Source of the DNA: Entophlyctis helioformis
Lineage: Eukaryota; Chytridiomycota; Chytridiomycetes; Chytridiales; Chytriomycetaceae
Assembly: GCA_025526915.1 (NCBI GenBank)
Contig: JAHLKH010000191.1
Location: 1 to 49,767, forward strand
DNA: 49,767 bases
Direction of reading: 5' to 3'
The notes under the pieces are model-generated. The model searched no databases and had not been told where the DNA came from. It saw nothing but the letters and a program-made list of their open reading frames with translations. Shown here piece by piece: positions 1-9,568 of the stretch (positions within the stretch are counted from its first letter, which is position 1; every line of letters starts with the position of its first letter). A program made the position numbers and the translations under genes.

Positions 1-3000
1 AGAACACCGACGCCGTCCAGGTCGAGAGCGGCAAGCCCGACACCATGTTCCAGACCACCATTGAGGAGAAGGGCTTCTTCCAGTCCTTCTACGAGCAGCT
101 CAAGATTATGCTCTGGCGCAACACTGTCCTGCAGGTGCGTCTTGCCTGTCTGCACGTCTGCCTGTGTCCATCTGCCTTGTCCATCTCCATCTACCTTGTC
201 CATCTGCCTCTGTCCATCTGCGGCGCCTCCAAGCCAGCCCGGCTGTGTTCGGGCTTGCTCTCTTGCTCGCTCGCTTCATCGCCGCCATGTGTCTGCCAGA
301 TGCCTGCTGTGCCTGCGGTGCCATCCGCGGCTCTTTTGCGATTAAGCCGCCGCCCCTTCTTGCTGGGGCACTGCGAGCAGAGGCTGCCCAGCAGACCCAT
401 CAGACCTGCCCTGGCTAGCACAGCAGACCACGCAGCCACCTCTGCGTCCTCCGTCTGCAGTGGCAGTGCCTGCCCCCTGCCCCCTGCCCCCTGCCCCTCC
501 TGCTCCCTCCCCTTGCCACTTCTGTCCAATGCGCGGCTGACAGCCAACTGACGCCTTTTCCGCCCATCCGACCGCATCCCGATCCGGCTTTGATATGATA
601 TGATATGGCACGCCTGCCTGTCGACGTCTGCCACAATCCCACGATCCCACAATCCCACGGCCCTTGCCTTGCCGCACGCAGATCCGCTACCTCAACTCGA
701 CGCTCGCCCAGGCCGTGCTCCGCGCCCGTTCATCTTCCAGCTGCTCATCTTTGTGCTGCAGCGCGCCGACTACACCAACCAGTCGCGCTCCAACCCGCAC
801 CCGCCGCTCGGCGCGCTGCAGGGCGTGCAAAAGTGCCAGGGCCGCAACCCCGGCAACCCCTGTGTGTCGATCATGTACACGCCCGCCTCGACCGTCAACG
901 GCGTCGACTACAACAAGATCATGACCACGTTTGCCCAGCTCAACAAGGACCGCTCTGGCTTCGAGTTTGCCATTGAGCAGCCGTTTGCCGACGTCAACCT
1001 CGCCCCTCGCGCGTCTACGACATCGTGCCCGTGCCCAACGCCGACTTCATCTACGACTACGCCCTCAAGCACCCCAACACCACCGCCTGGGGCATCACCT
1101 TCAGCCAGCCCGCCGCCGCCACGCCCCTCAACGTGCAGTACCAGGTGTGGTTCAACGCCACCAACGTCGCCAACGGCTCCGACATCTTTGGCCGCGACGT
1201 GCTCGCCTTTGTCCGCGGCATGGACGAGGCCATCATCACCGTGCTCAACGACCCCACCGCCACCGTCAAGGCCAACATCGACGTGCAGCTCAAGGACTGG
1301 CCGCTCATCCCGCCCGGCACGCTCTCCGACTCGATCGTGCAGTCGCTCGGCCCCGTCTTCTTCTTCTGTTCCGAGATGATCATCTTCATCAACGTGCTCT
1401 CGCAGATCGTGTCCGAGAAGGAGCTCAAGCTGCGCCACGGCATGGAGCTCATGGGTCTGCGCCCCACCGTCTACTGGCTGTCGCACTTCATCTCCAACAC
1501 GCTGCTCGTGTTCCTGTCGGCGCTCTTCACGTCCATCTGGGGCCTGATCTTTGGCTTCCAGGCCTTCAAGAACACAAACTTTGCCATCCTGCTCATCACC
1601 TTCTTCCTCTTTGGTGAGGCCATGGTCATGCTCGCCTTCTTCATCACCACCTTTGTGCGCAAGACCCGCGTTGCCATCCTGATCGGCATCTTCATCTTCA
1701 TCATCGGCCTGCTGTTCGAGTCGTTTGTCTTCTCGTCCGGCTTCATCGGCTACATCTGGTGGTCCAAGGAAACCATCGACTCGACCGGCTGGCTCATCCT
1801 CATGTTCCTGCCGTTCTTCAACTTTGGCCACATGTTCCTCGACATCTCGACCCTCACCACCGGCCAGCTCGACACCCTTACCAACACGTTTATCCCCGGC
1901 CCCGGCTTCCCGTGGGAGTCGCTCTACTCGGCTCTGCCCAACTCGTCGCTCCCCGTGTTCGCCGGTGGCATCCCCCCTGCGGTGCCCCCTCCCGTCCAGG
2001 CATGGTACTTCCTGATCATGAACTGCGCCGTCTACGGTGCCCTCCTCTGGTTCTTTGACAACGTCATCCCCGACGAGTTTGGCATGTCGCGTCCCATCTG
2101 GTTCTTCCTCACCGCCGACTACTGGGGCATCGAGTCCAAGACCGCCGCCTCGACCGATCTCACCAACTGGCAGACGCTCAACTCGACCGGCCGCAACAAC
2201 ATTGAGCTGGAGGGCGGCGAGGACTCTGATGTCGTCGAGGCTCGGGAACGCGCTCTCGACGCGTCCTACTTCCCTGCCCTCAAGATCCTTAACCTGCGCA
2301 AGGTCTACAAGAACGGCATCTTCCCCTCCAAGAACGACAAGGTCGCCGTCCGCGGCTCTGCATTCACTGTCGAGGAGGGCAAGCTGCTCGCGCTTCTTGG
2401 CCAGAACGGTGCCGGCAAGTCGACCTCGATCTCGATGCTCTCTGGCCTCACCCCCTCGTCGTCGGGCGACGCCCTCATCTACAACCTCTCGGTCCGCAAC
2501 CAGAGCCAGCGCATCCGCAAGATTATGGGTATCTGCCCCCAGCACGACATTCTCTTTGACGACCTCACTGCCCGCGAGCACATCCAGCTCTACGCCGGTC
2601 TCAAGGGTGTGCCTGCTTCCCAGTGGGAGCCCCTCATCCAGGAGCGTCTCCAGGCTGTCCGTCTCCTGACTGTTGCCGACGTCCGTGCTGGCACCTACTC
2701 TGGTGGTATGAAGCGCCGCCTGTCGCTCGTCATCTCCACCATTGGCGACCCCAAGATCATCTTCATGGACGAGCCCACCACCGGTATGGACCCCGTCAAC
2801 CGTCGCCACGTCTGGTCGTTTGTCGAAAAGTTCAAGAAGAACCGTGTCATTATCCTCACGACGCACTCGATGGAGGAGGCCGACGTGCTCGGCGACCGCA
2901 TTGCCGTCATGTCCAACGGCCGTCTCCGCGCCATCAACAACTCGATCACCCTCAAGAACAAGTTTGGCACGGGCTACCGCATCTCGGTCGTCACCGACCA

Positions 3001-3244
3001 GACCGAGTCGCCCAAGGTCAAGGAAATCATCAAGACCATGATCCCCGGTGCCAACCTCGAGGACGACTCGGCCGGTGCCCTCATCTACCAGTTCCCATCG
3101 TCGTCCACCAGCTCGATCCCCGAGTTTGTCAAGTGGCTCGAGCAGAACAAGGACGGCCTTGTCAAGTCCTGGGGTATCTCGCAGTCGACGCTCGAGGAGG
3201 TCTTCCTCAAGCTCATCCGCGAGGCCAACAACAAGTTCCAGTAA
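1..3244 (+). CDS. ABCA-type half-size ABC transporter, 5' partial, two apparent frameshifts
   Basis: ATP-driven membrane transporter of the ABCA (lipid-exporter-like) subfamily, with one membrane domain followed by one nucleotide-binding domain. The open frame enters from the left edge; exon 3-134 ends at a GTGCGT donor, a 547-bp intron (135-681) follows, and the last exon runs from 682 to TAA at 3242-3244. Membrane helices cluster at about 1340-2100, including the EKELKLRHGMELMGL coupling segment typical of ABCA proteins. The NBD shows Walker A GQNGAGKST (2399-2425), signature YSGGMKR (2696-2716), Walker B FMDEPTTG (Asp codon 2768-2770) and the H-loop His (2864-2866). The frame is lost twice, at C-runs 725-727 and 1003-1006; one additional C at each site would give a continuous reading through conserved sequence. 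I infer base-calling or assembly deletions in homopolymers, but a recent pseudogene is possible. The substrate cannot be read from sequence. Confidence 0.88.
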
Positions 3245-3510
3245 ACTGCCTCTTTCACGGGGCCTGTTTGTCCACATTGCCAGTCTCCTCGTGTTTTTGT
3301 TTGCACGGTCCGTGACTCTGCCATTGGTCGTCGCACCTTGTCTGTTCTCCTGTTCCGATTTCTATTGTCGGTGTGCTTCCATCGGCCGTCGCGTGGCTGT
3401 GCTTTCCCCCCTCAAATCCCCCCCACACACCTTTCCATTGTTTCACAAACAGTCGTCTCCATCACTTGTTTTTATTGACGTTCTTGTGAATGCATTTCGT
3501 GCTCAGGCCG
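3245..3510. other. Convergent intergenic region
   Basis: This 266-bp stretch separates the stop codon of the ABCA gene (+) from the stop codon of CFAP300 (-). It is T- and C-rich on the plus strand and must carry both 3' UTRs. I see no further coding sequence, RNA gene or clear repeat in it. Confidence 0.6.
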
Positions 3511-4728
3511 TCAATAGTACTCGTCCGAAGCGTGGTACCAGATGTTGACGTGGCGTCGCACAGGATCGATGCTCAGATAGCAAAAGTTTTTGTGGGTGCT
3601 GCAGAGGGGAACAGGACACTCGACGCCAGTGATCTTGTACACAAGCGACGCCACCTTGAGCTTTCCTGTCGCAGCGTCCTTGGCCCACACTGCATCAACC
3701 AGTCAGCACGATGCACACACGAGCCGGCACGGATCCATGCGGCGTACGTGATCAGGTCCTTGTAGATGCGCTTGGTGACATCCAGGTATGCGTCCAGCCT
3801 GTCCTCGAACTGGCACAGCCGGCCACCCAGACAAATGGCCTTGAAGGCATGGAAAATGAACTCGGAGCGGTCGGCCGGCGTGAACACGTCGTACGACTCG
3901 TACTCGGGCATCAGCAGACACTTGCGCAGCTCGTCCGACACAATGAACGAGTCCACGTACTCGTCGAGGCATTTGCGGATCTCGCCATCGCCGCGCGTGG
4001 CGTGCGCGTGATGCCTGCCAGCGTGCGCTGCGTGTGAGTACGCGCGCGCGGCACTGCCATGGCACAAGCCCTAGAGCAGACTGACCGTGGTCTCGGAGAC
4101 GGTCAAAGAACGACAGCGATGTCACGGTGTGCTTGGTCTCTTCCTTGTGGACAGCCGTCACGCGACCCAGCGTGCCCCACTGATCCATCTTGCCCTGCAC
4201 CTGTTGTTGGCGTGTCAACAACGGTCAGACACGGCCAGCCAGCCATTCCCAGCTCAGCAGCACGCTGGCATAAAAACACAAGACCCACCTTGATGTGTGG
4301 ATTGTTGTTGAAAAAGTCGACCAGGAACGCATCAATGTTGTATGGCTCGAGGTACTGGTCGTACGTGAACCGCTTCACGTAGCAGTGTCCCTGCATCCCC
4401 CTGGAGCCCAGCCCGTCCGCAGCATCAGCACGACGCGCTTGCATGACGCGACCATCAACGAGCACCAGCAACAACAGACCACGCACCATTTGTACAGCAT
4501 ATCCTGCGTGTCCTTGTTGTTGAACCCTGGAAACTTGGCGCTCTCGAGCAGCAGGAAGGCGAACCGCTTGCGGTCGGTCTCGGCTGTTGTTGCCAGCGCT
4601 GGTGTCGGCAGCGTCTGTGGTGGCTCAGCCGAAGCGGCCACGGCAGCCGACGTGGCCGCTGACGGTGTCTGCGCGGCAGGCTCAAGCACAGTGATGGCGG
4701 GGTGCTCGCTGCTCCTTGGCAGTCGCAT
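3511..4728 (-). CDS. CFAP300: CFAP300 homologue (cilia- and flagella-associated protein 300)
   Basis: Cytoplasmic factor for assembly of axonemal dynein arms; known orthologues are restricted to organisms with motile cilia. Exons read on the minus strand: 4728-4487, 4400-4289, 4200-4086, 4027 to about 3731, and 3689-3511, giving about 314 residues (human protein about 267). Diagnostic blocks are SLSFFDRLRD, IRKCLDEYVDSFIVSDELRK, AICLGGRLCQFEDRL, TKRIYKDLI and the C-terminal SIDPVRRHVNIWYH. The first three introns (86, 88 and 58 bp) join in phase. The last does not join well: the donor at 3747 with the acceptor at 3691-3690 (58 bp) breaks the frame, while an in-phase 41-bp intron (3730-3690) adds residues; a lost G in the GGG after the acceptor would also explain it. 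The N-terminus is uncertain: an open Ala/Thr/Pro-rich stretch with PAT repeats in another frame reaches ATG 4987 and may be an upstream exon. Confidence 0.87.
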
Positions 4729-5044
4729 TCATCTCGGCATGCTTGTCTGTGGTGGCGAGGCTGAGCTCGGCAGACTTGGCAGGCGTGGCAGGCGTCGCAG
4801 GCGTCGCAGGCGTCGCAGGCTCGCCAAAGGACGCCTTGTCGTACGTGGCTTTCGCTGTCGCTGGTTTCTTGGAGGCAGCCAGAGCCTCTGCGGTGGCAGC
4901 AGTTCTGAGCACGGTTGTGCCGTCACTGCGCAATACAGTCACAGTCTCCTTGGACACGTCGTAGTCGTCGGGCAGCTCGGTGATCATGTCTTGCGGTTGT
5001 TGTTGGTCACGTCAACTGTTGGGAGAACAACAAACGCGCTGTAT
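4729..5044 (-). other. Possible N-terminal exon of CFAP300 and intergenic spacer
   Basis: On the minus strand an open frame from ATG 4987 down to 4682 encodes an Ala/Thr/Lys-rich segment with repeated Pro-Ala-Thr units (plus-strand 9-base repeat around 4780-4820). It overlaps the CFAP300 first exon in a different frame, so it could be an N-terminal extension reached by an intron or by a one-base shift. Composition is protein-like, but I could not find a splice pair that joins it in phase. The remaining 57 bp separates it from the end of the PPR-like gene. Confidence 0.35.
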
Positions 5045-8000
5045 TCACGACGCCGTCACTGGCGTCACACTATCCACACCATCAACATCGGCATCGGCTT
5101 CGGCGTCCTTGCCCATAGCCATCGCAGACGGCCCTCGTCGCTTATCAGCCCAACGCGATGATGGATGCGCGCCATGGTGGCCTGCTCCCCAGCAGTCGGT
5201 AGATCCTGCACTCGAACATTCCTGCTCATCACGACCATGGCCCCCAACACCAGCGGCATCACATCGTCTCTCCAAAACCACCCATACTCCCTTGTCCCGC
5301 CATCAACGGGGCCAGCCAAGTGCCGCCGCATATTCCGTCCAACGTCCGAGTACAGCCCCCCACATATCACTGACACGCTGCTTCTCGACAATCAGATCCA
5401 GCAGTCGCGGCAGAAGAGCTGATACCTCGCGTCGGTAGTCGGCATGCGGCCCCGTCACAGCAACCATGGCGCGAAGCAGCCCAACGGCCCGATAAATCGC
5501 TCTGGCTCCAAAGCAGCTCAAAAACCCGTGCCAAAGACGCTCGGTTATCGACCTTGAGATCACCGCTGCCGGCAGAAGCAACGGCCAGGCTGCTGACCAT
5601 CGCAGCACCAATGACATGTGTCTCTACGCACGCAATCGCCTTGTCGGTGTCAGCCGTTGACGCCGTCGCAGATTGGAGCAGCGTTGTCGCCAGCCGCAGC
5701 ACCATCTGCCGGTCCTGGTTGTTGAGCAGGTGCGGCTGCATCCGCGCCAACCACCCAAGCGTATGCACAGCGTCTCCAGCGACTCGGCTGCCATACATCA
5801 TCGCCATCGAGCGGCAGAGCCGTGAAAATGCGTCAAGATCGGCCGGTGTGCTGCCATGCACCAGCTGACCAGACCGAGATCATCGAGCCAACAGCAGACG
5901 CGAATAGCTGTGCTGCTCGAGTGCTGTTTGCTGCTGCATTAGCGTTCTTGGCCAAACTTGGATGCTGCTGCGAATGGAGGTCCTCGAGAACAGCTTGCAG
6001 GCACTTCCAGAACTTTGGTGGCGGTATGAGTATCGGCCCATCTTGCTCCGTACCGCTCCTCCAGAGATCGTCCTTGCATGATTGCAGAAGCACCGCGCAG
6101 ATCGCCTCAAAGCCTGCTGTCCCGCCTGCAGCATCAACGGCTCCACAGCTGCGTAGGAACTGCGCAAAACGGCCCGGCTGCGACACAAGGCTTGCTTCCA
6201 TGAACGTGCCCAGCTGCACAACATCCGCGTGCCGGCCCAGCTCCAAACAGATGCCAAACAGCATCTCAACTGCCTGCCGGTCTGGTGCCATGCCGACGCT
6301 CTTGAACAGCGGCAGGTCCAGCATGCACGCGTCAATGTGCGTGTTGGCAAGCGCCAGGGTATCGCCCGCGAACTCAGTGTGGAGCCCGATGAGCTCGACC
6401 AGTGGAGCAGTCCGCTGCGACAAGCCGAGCGCCAAGCTCTTGCACAAGGGAGTCAGCCACTCCTCCAGCCTCTGCCGCAACGTCGTGAACCTGTACTGGC
6501 GGTCGTCGTATCGGTCATTCGCGCAGGATCCTGCGACTGCGAGTCTTGGAGCGCAGCCAACGCGACGCAGAGCGCGAATGTGCCGTGCAGTGGCAAGGTC
6601 GGCTGCAGTGCCTGTGCTGGGAACTGCGAGCACAAACTCAATGCCATGGACGATCCAATCGCGGCTGTTGGCCACCTTGCGTCTCAAGCCCCATCGCACA
6701 AGTGCTAGCCGCATGAAGGCCGTGTCCATTCGCATTTCCCGAGAGGTTGCTCCGGTGCGGCGAGCTGGTGTCGTGTCCCAGATGGCCGTGTTGAGCTGCA
6801 GCAGATCCGTATCGACTGGCATGCGTCTCAAAATCATCTGCGCAATCAGAAGCAACACGCCCTGTGCGTCTGCCAGACTGGGCATGCTGACGATGAGCAG
6901 CTTCCACCGTGAGAGTGCTGGACGTCCAAGATAAACGCGGGACACTGCGGCTGTTTCGAGCACACGGACCGCAAGCTGCTCGCAGTCGATGCTGCTGTCG
7001 GCTGCCGATGCTGCGATGCCATGTCCAGCAGTCGGCTCGACAGCTCTGGATAGGAATAGTCGGGCATGACAGGCCAGCCATTGCTGCTTTGCCGCTGCTG
7101 CTGGTGTTCTTGGTGTGTTTGGGCAGTTACTAACATGCAGATACGAACGGCCATATTTGCGTGTCCCGCACTGCAATGATATGCAGCAGCAACTGCGACA
7201 GCGCGTCGCCGTCCAAATCAAACCGTTGGTGGTCCGTCGCGAGCATCTCTGCAAACGTGCGCAAGCAGACCGCGTCGTTCGCCTTGACCAGTGCTGCAAC
7301 AAGGCTGGATGTCAGCGACCGTGGCAGCCGCTCGGAAACGGATTCGGCGGCGGGTCCTGGAAGTGGCGACAGCAGAACGTCCCGGACGAGTCTCAAGGCA
7401 GCTGCAACACGGCCGCCCTTCAAGAGCACCTGCACGACCTGGCTCACTTGCTGGCGCGACACGATGCCGTCCTTGGCACGCTGCTCAATGATCCCCGCAA
7501 TCCGCTCAAGGGGAGCCGCATCGCCTTGCAGAACGCAGAGATCCACAAGCGCCAGCAGCCATATCGGCGGCGACTCGTGTATCAGGCTCGGGTCGTCCTG
7601 TGTAAACTGCAGCAAGCTGGGCAAGTCGCACAGGACACGACACGCATCCACAATATCGCTGTGCATCTCGGCTGAGAGAGGTATCGCCAGAATGCGCATG
7701 TCGGCATAGAGACGCCGGACGACCTCGAGGTTCGGCTCCTTGATAGTGTAGTAGTGGATGAGCAGGCGGATCGACTCAATAGACGGTGCAACTGCCCCGC
7801 TCTTTGTTGTTTTCGTGAACAGATCAGAGCGGCGTTTGCGTGGTGCTCGGCAAGCAGCCCGCGGAGCGTCATGACAAAGAGATCGTTGCGCACAAGTGTC
7901 TTGGAGCGCAGAGCGTCCTCGAGCAACGATTTGGCCTCCATGGACTGCAAGTGGACGTGAGATGGCCAAACAGCCACGCACAGTCTGCAGACGAGGGCGA

Positions 8001-8958
8001 CGTTCCAGCCGCAACCATCTCCTTGAACACCGTCATGGCCAACGCGACGACCTTGGCTGTGGCTTCCTTGTGGTGCTTCTCGATTTTCTGGTACTGCTTC
8101 TGGTGCTTCTGCAGTCCCGACGAGCCCTGGTCAGTCAACTGTGGCTTGATGGGGCCGAGGATGTTGGTGAGCGTCGATAGAATGTCGCCAGAGAGCATCC
8201 CAGTTGTTCGCAGTTGATGTTGCAGAAGCTGCACGGCTGGCGTTGAGACAGACGGCAGCTTTGCAAGCGATCGGATGCAGCTGCCCAGTGTACGTAGCAG
8301 ACGCTATTGCCAGATGCCCCAAGAACGACGCCGCGCATCGACGCCTGAGACGCGATCTGCAGGACGAGGTTCGTGCGGAGCAGGTATGTCGCCGGCGGCA
8401 TGTTGGCTGATGGAATCGCCGTGCATGCTCGCAGAAGCATCTCGTATGCAGCCGGATCCGCCATGAGAGCAGATGCGCCATCGCCGTCCTGCTGCTGTCC
8501 CGACGTCAAGAGGCAACCCAGTCCATCCAAGGCTTGACGAGATCGCTCGCACCAGAGGCAGTCATGAACTCCAGAATGAGGCGGGCAGCAGCAGCATCCT
8601 TGTCCGGCGGCCGCTGGCATGCGACCAGCTCGCGCAGCAGTCGGGCCAGGTCCGGCGTGGCTCGTGCTGCAACCAGAATGGTCGCCAGCTGCAGCATCGA
8701 CTCGCTCGGCAGGTCCGCCAGAGCAGCGTGTCGCTTCGGCATGCTCCACAGCGGCCCGAGACCCGACAGCTTGGCGGACGGGCTCAGCTTGGACGCAGAC
8801 AGCTGCTGCAGTCTGGCCGCCAGCGTTGTGCAGTGAAAGACTCGCCACCAGCAGCGCCACTGCCGCTGCCTCTGCTGCTGCCCAAGCCTTGTCTCGCCAT
8901 GGCGCTGCCTGCAGCTGATCTTGTTGACGAGCCGTTTGAGCTGTACAGGTTGACCCAT
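5045..8958 (-). CDS. PPR-like mitochondrial protein with multiple frame breaks
   Basis: Pentatricopeptide-like helical-repeat protein; PPR proteins bind organellar RNA, usually mitochondrial in fungi. The likely start is ATG 8958: the first 55 residues are rich in Arg, Lys and Gln with almost no acidic residues, as in a mitochondrial presequence. PPR-like helical pairs are clear at about 8040-7960, 7940-7830 and 7830-7680 (for example VVRRLYADMRILAIPLSAEM). One intron is convincing: donor GTATCT near 7150, branch-like TAGTAAC, acceptor CAG near 7090. Elsewhere the coding signal jumps frame with no room for an intron, best seen near 7975 and 7830 and probable near 8520, 8280, 7030, 5860, 5600 and 5390. 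The C-terminus is not settled: frames end at 5065 or 5045. It is either a decaying gene or a region with many uncorrected deletions. Family confidence is moderate; the exact orthologue is unknown. Confidence 0.5.
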
Positions 8959-9308
8959 GTAGGGCCACTGCCCTGCTTGGTGTGCGGTGCTGCAGGCGTG
9001 TCTTCAGGCGTTTGCCTGCCTCTGCTTTTGCGCTGGTGTTTCCGCTGGCTGTTGCCTGGTGTTGTTGCCGCTGGTGTTGCTGTTGCCGCTACGAGGTGTC
9101 CATCCAGACAGCGCTCGTCGTTGCACGACAACCGCCCGGCGCATTCTGGCTGGAACAACATGCCATGACCAACGAGTCAGCAGCCTGCACGACGGCCAGT
9201 GAACGCCGCACATCTGCGTCCATGTCACCTTTATTAAAGCGACTCGTTTGGCCGACTGTGCGGATGCGGGCCAACAAATCGATGTCCAAAGTGGCAGGAT
9301 GGAATCCG

Positions 9309-9352
9309 TGTCACGTGATATGACGTGACGTTACCGTGACTGTACACGTGAC
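9309..9352. promoter_or_regulatory. CACGTG / TGACGT element cluster
   Basis: Within 44 bp there is an 8-bp palindrome TCACGTGA (9311-9318), overlapping TGACGT elements (TGACGTGACGT, 9321-9331), a GTGAC half (9336-9340) and TACACGTGAC (9343-9352). The outer GTCACGT and ACGTGAC copies form an inverted repeat. CACGTG is the core site of bHLH factors and TGACGT of CREB/ATF-type bZIP factors. A role as a shared control element for the two divergent genes is inference. Confidence 0.55.
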
Positions 9353-9497
9353 CGCATGCCATCGAGGCGTGTCAAGTGCAGCGTCGGTGTCCAACGAGCA
9401 GATGCCACAGTGCGATCGTATGAGCAATCAGCGCTGTCGGTTTTGCTAGAATCTCGCTTGTGCAGGCACTCACAACGACTCTCAACATCAAGCGCAG

Positions 9498-9522
9498 CCA
9501 ATCAGAGCAAGCCAACCAATGG
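9498..9522. promoter_or_regulatory. Paired CCAAT boxes
   Basis: AGCCAATCAG (CCAAT at 9498-9502) and ACCAATGG (9515-9522) lie 47-71 bp upstream of the start codon at 9569. Both match the CCAAT core recognised by the HAP/NF-Y complex. The close spacing to the ATG implies a short 5' leader. Confidence 0.45.
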
Positions 9523-9568
9523 TGATAGCGTTTGTGAAGCGCAATGATCGTTTACCACCAACAATCTG

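Larger units (their letters stand above)
8959..9568. promoter_or_regulatory. Divergent promoter between PPR-like gene and giant coiled-coil gene
   Basis: The 610 bp between ATG 8958 (-) and ATG 9569 (+) must contain both promoters. The half nearer the PPR-like gene is rich in GTTGC/GCTGTT motifs. The half nearer 9569 holds a palindromic CACGTG/TGACGT cluster (9309-9352) and two CCAAT elements. No TATA box is obvious on either side. No supported coding sequence lies inside. Confidence 0.6.

Noticed and set aside
908..3277. 789-codon open frame on the minus strand, antisense to the ABCA gene
   Set aside because: It mirrors the strong C/G third-position bias of the real gene and encodes an implausible mix of Asp/Glu/Arg/Gly/Val with no recognisable motif; the plus strand shows clear ABC domains.
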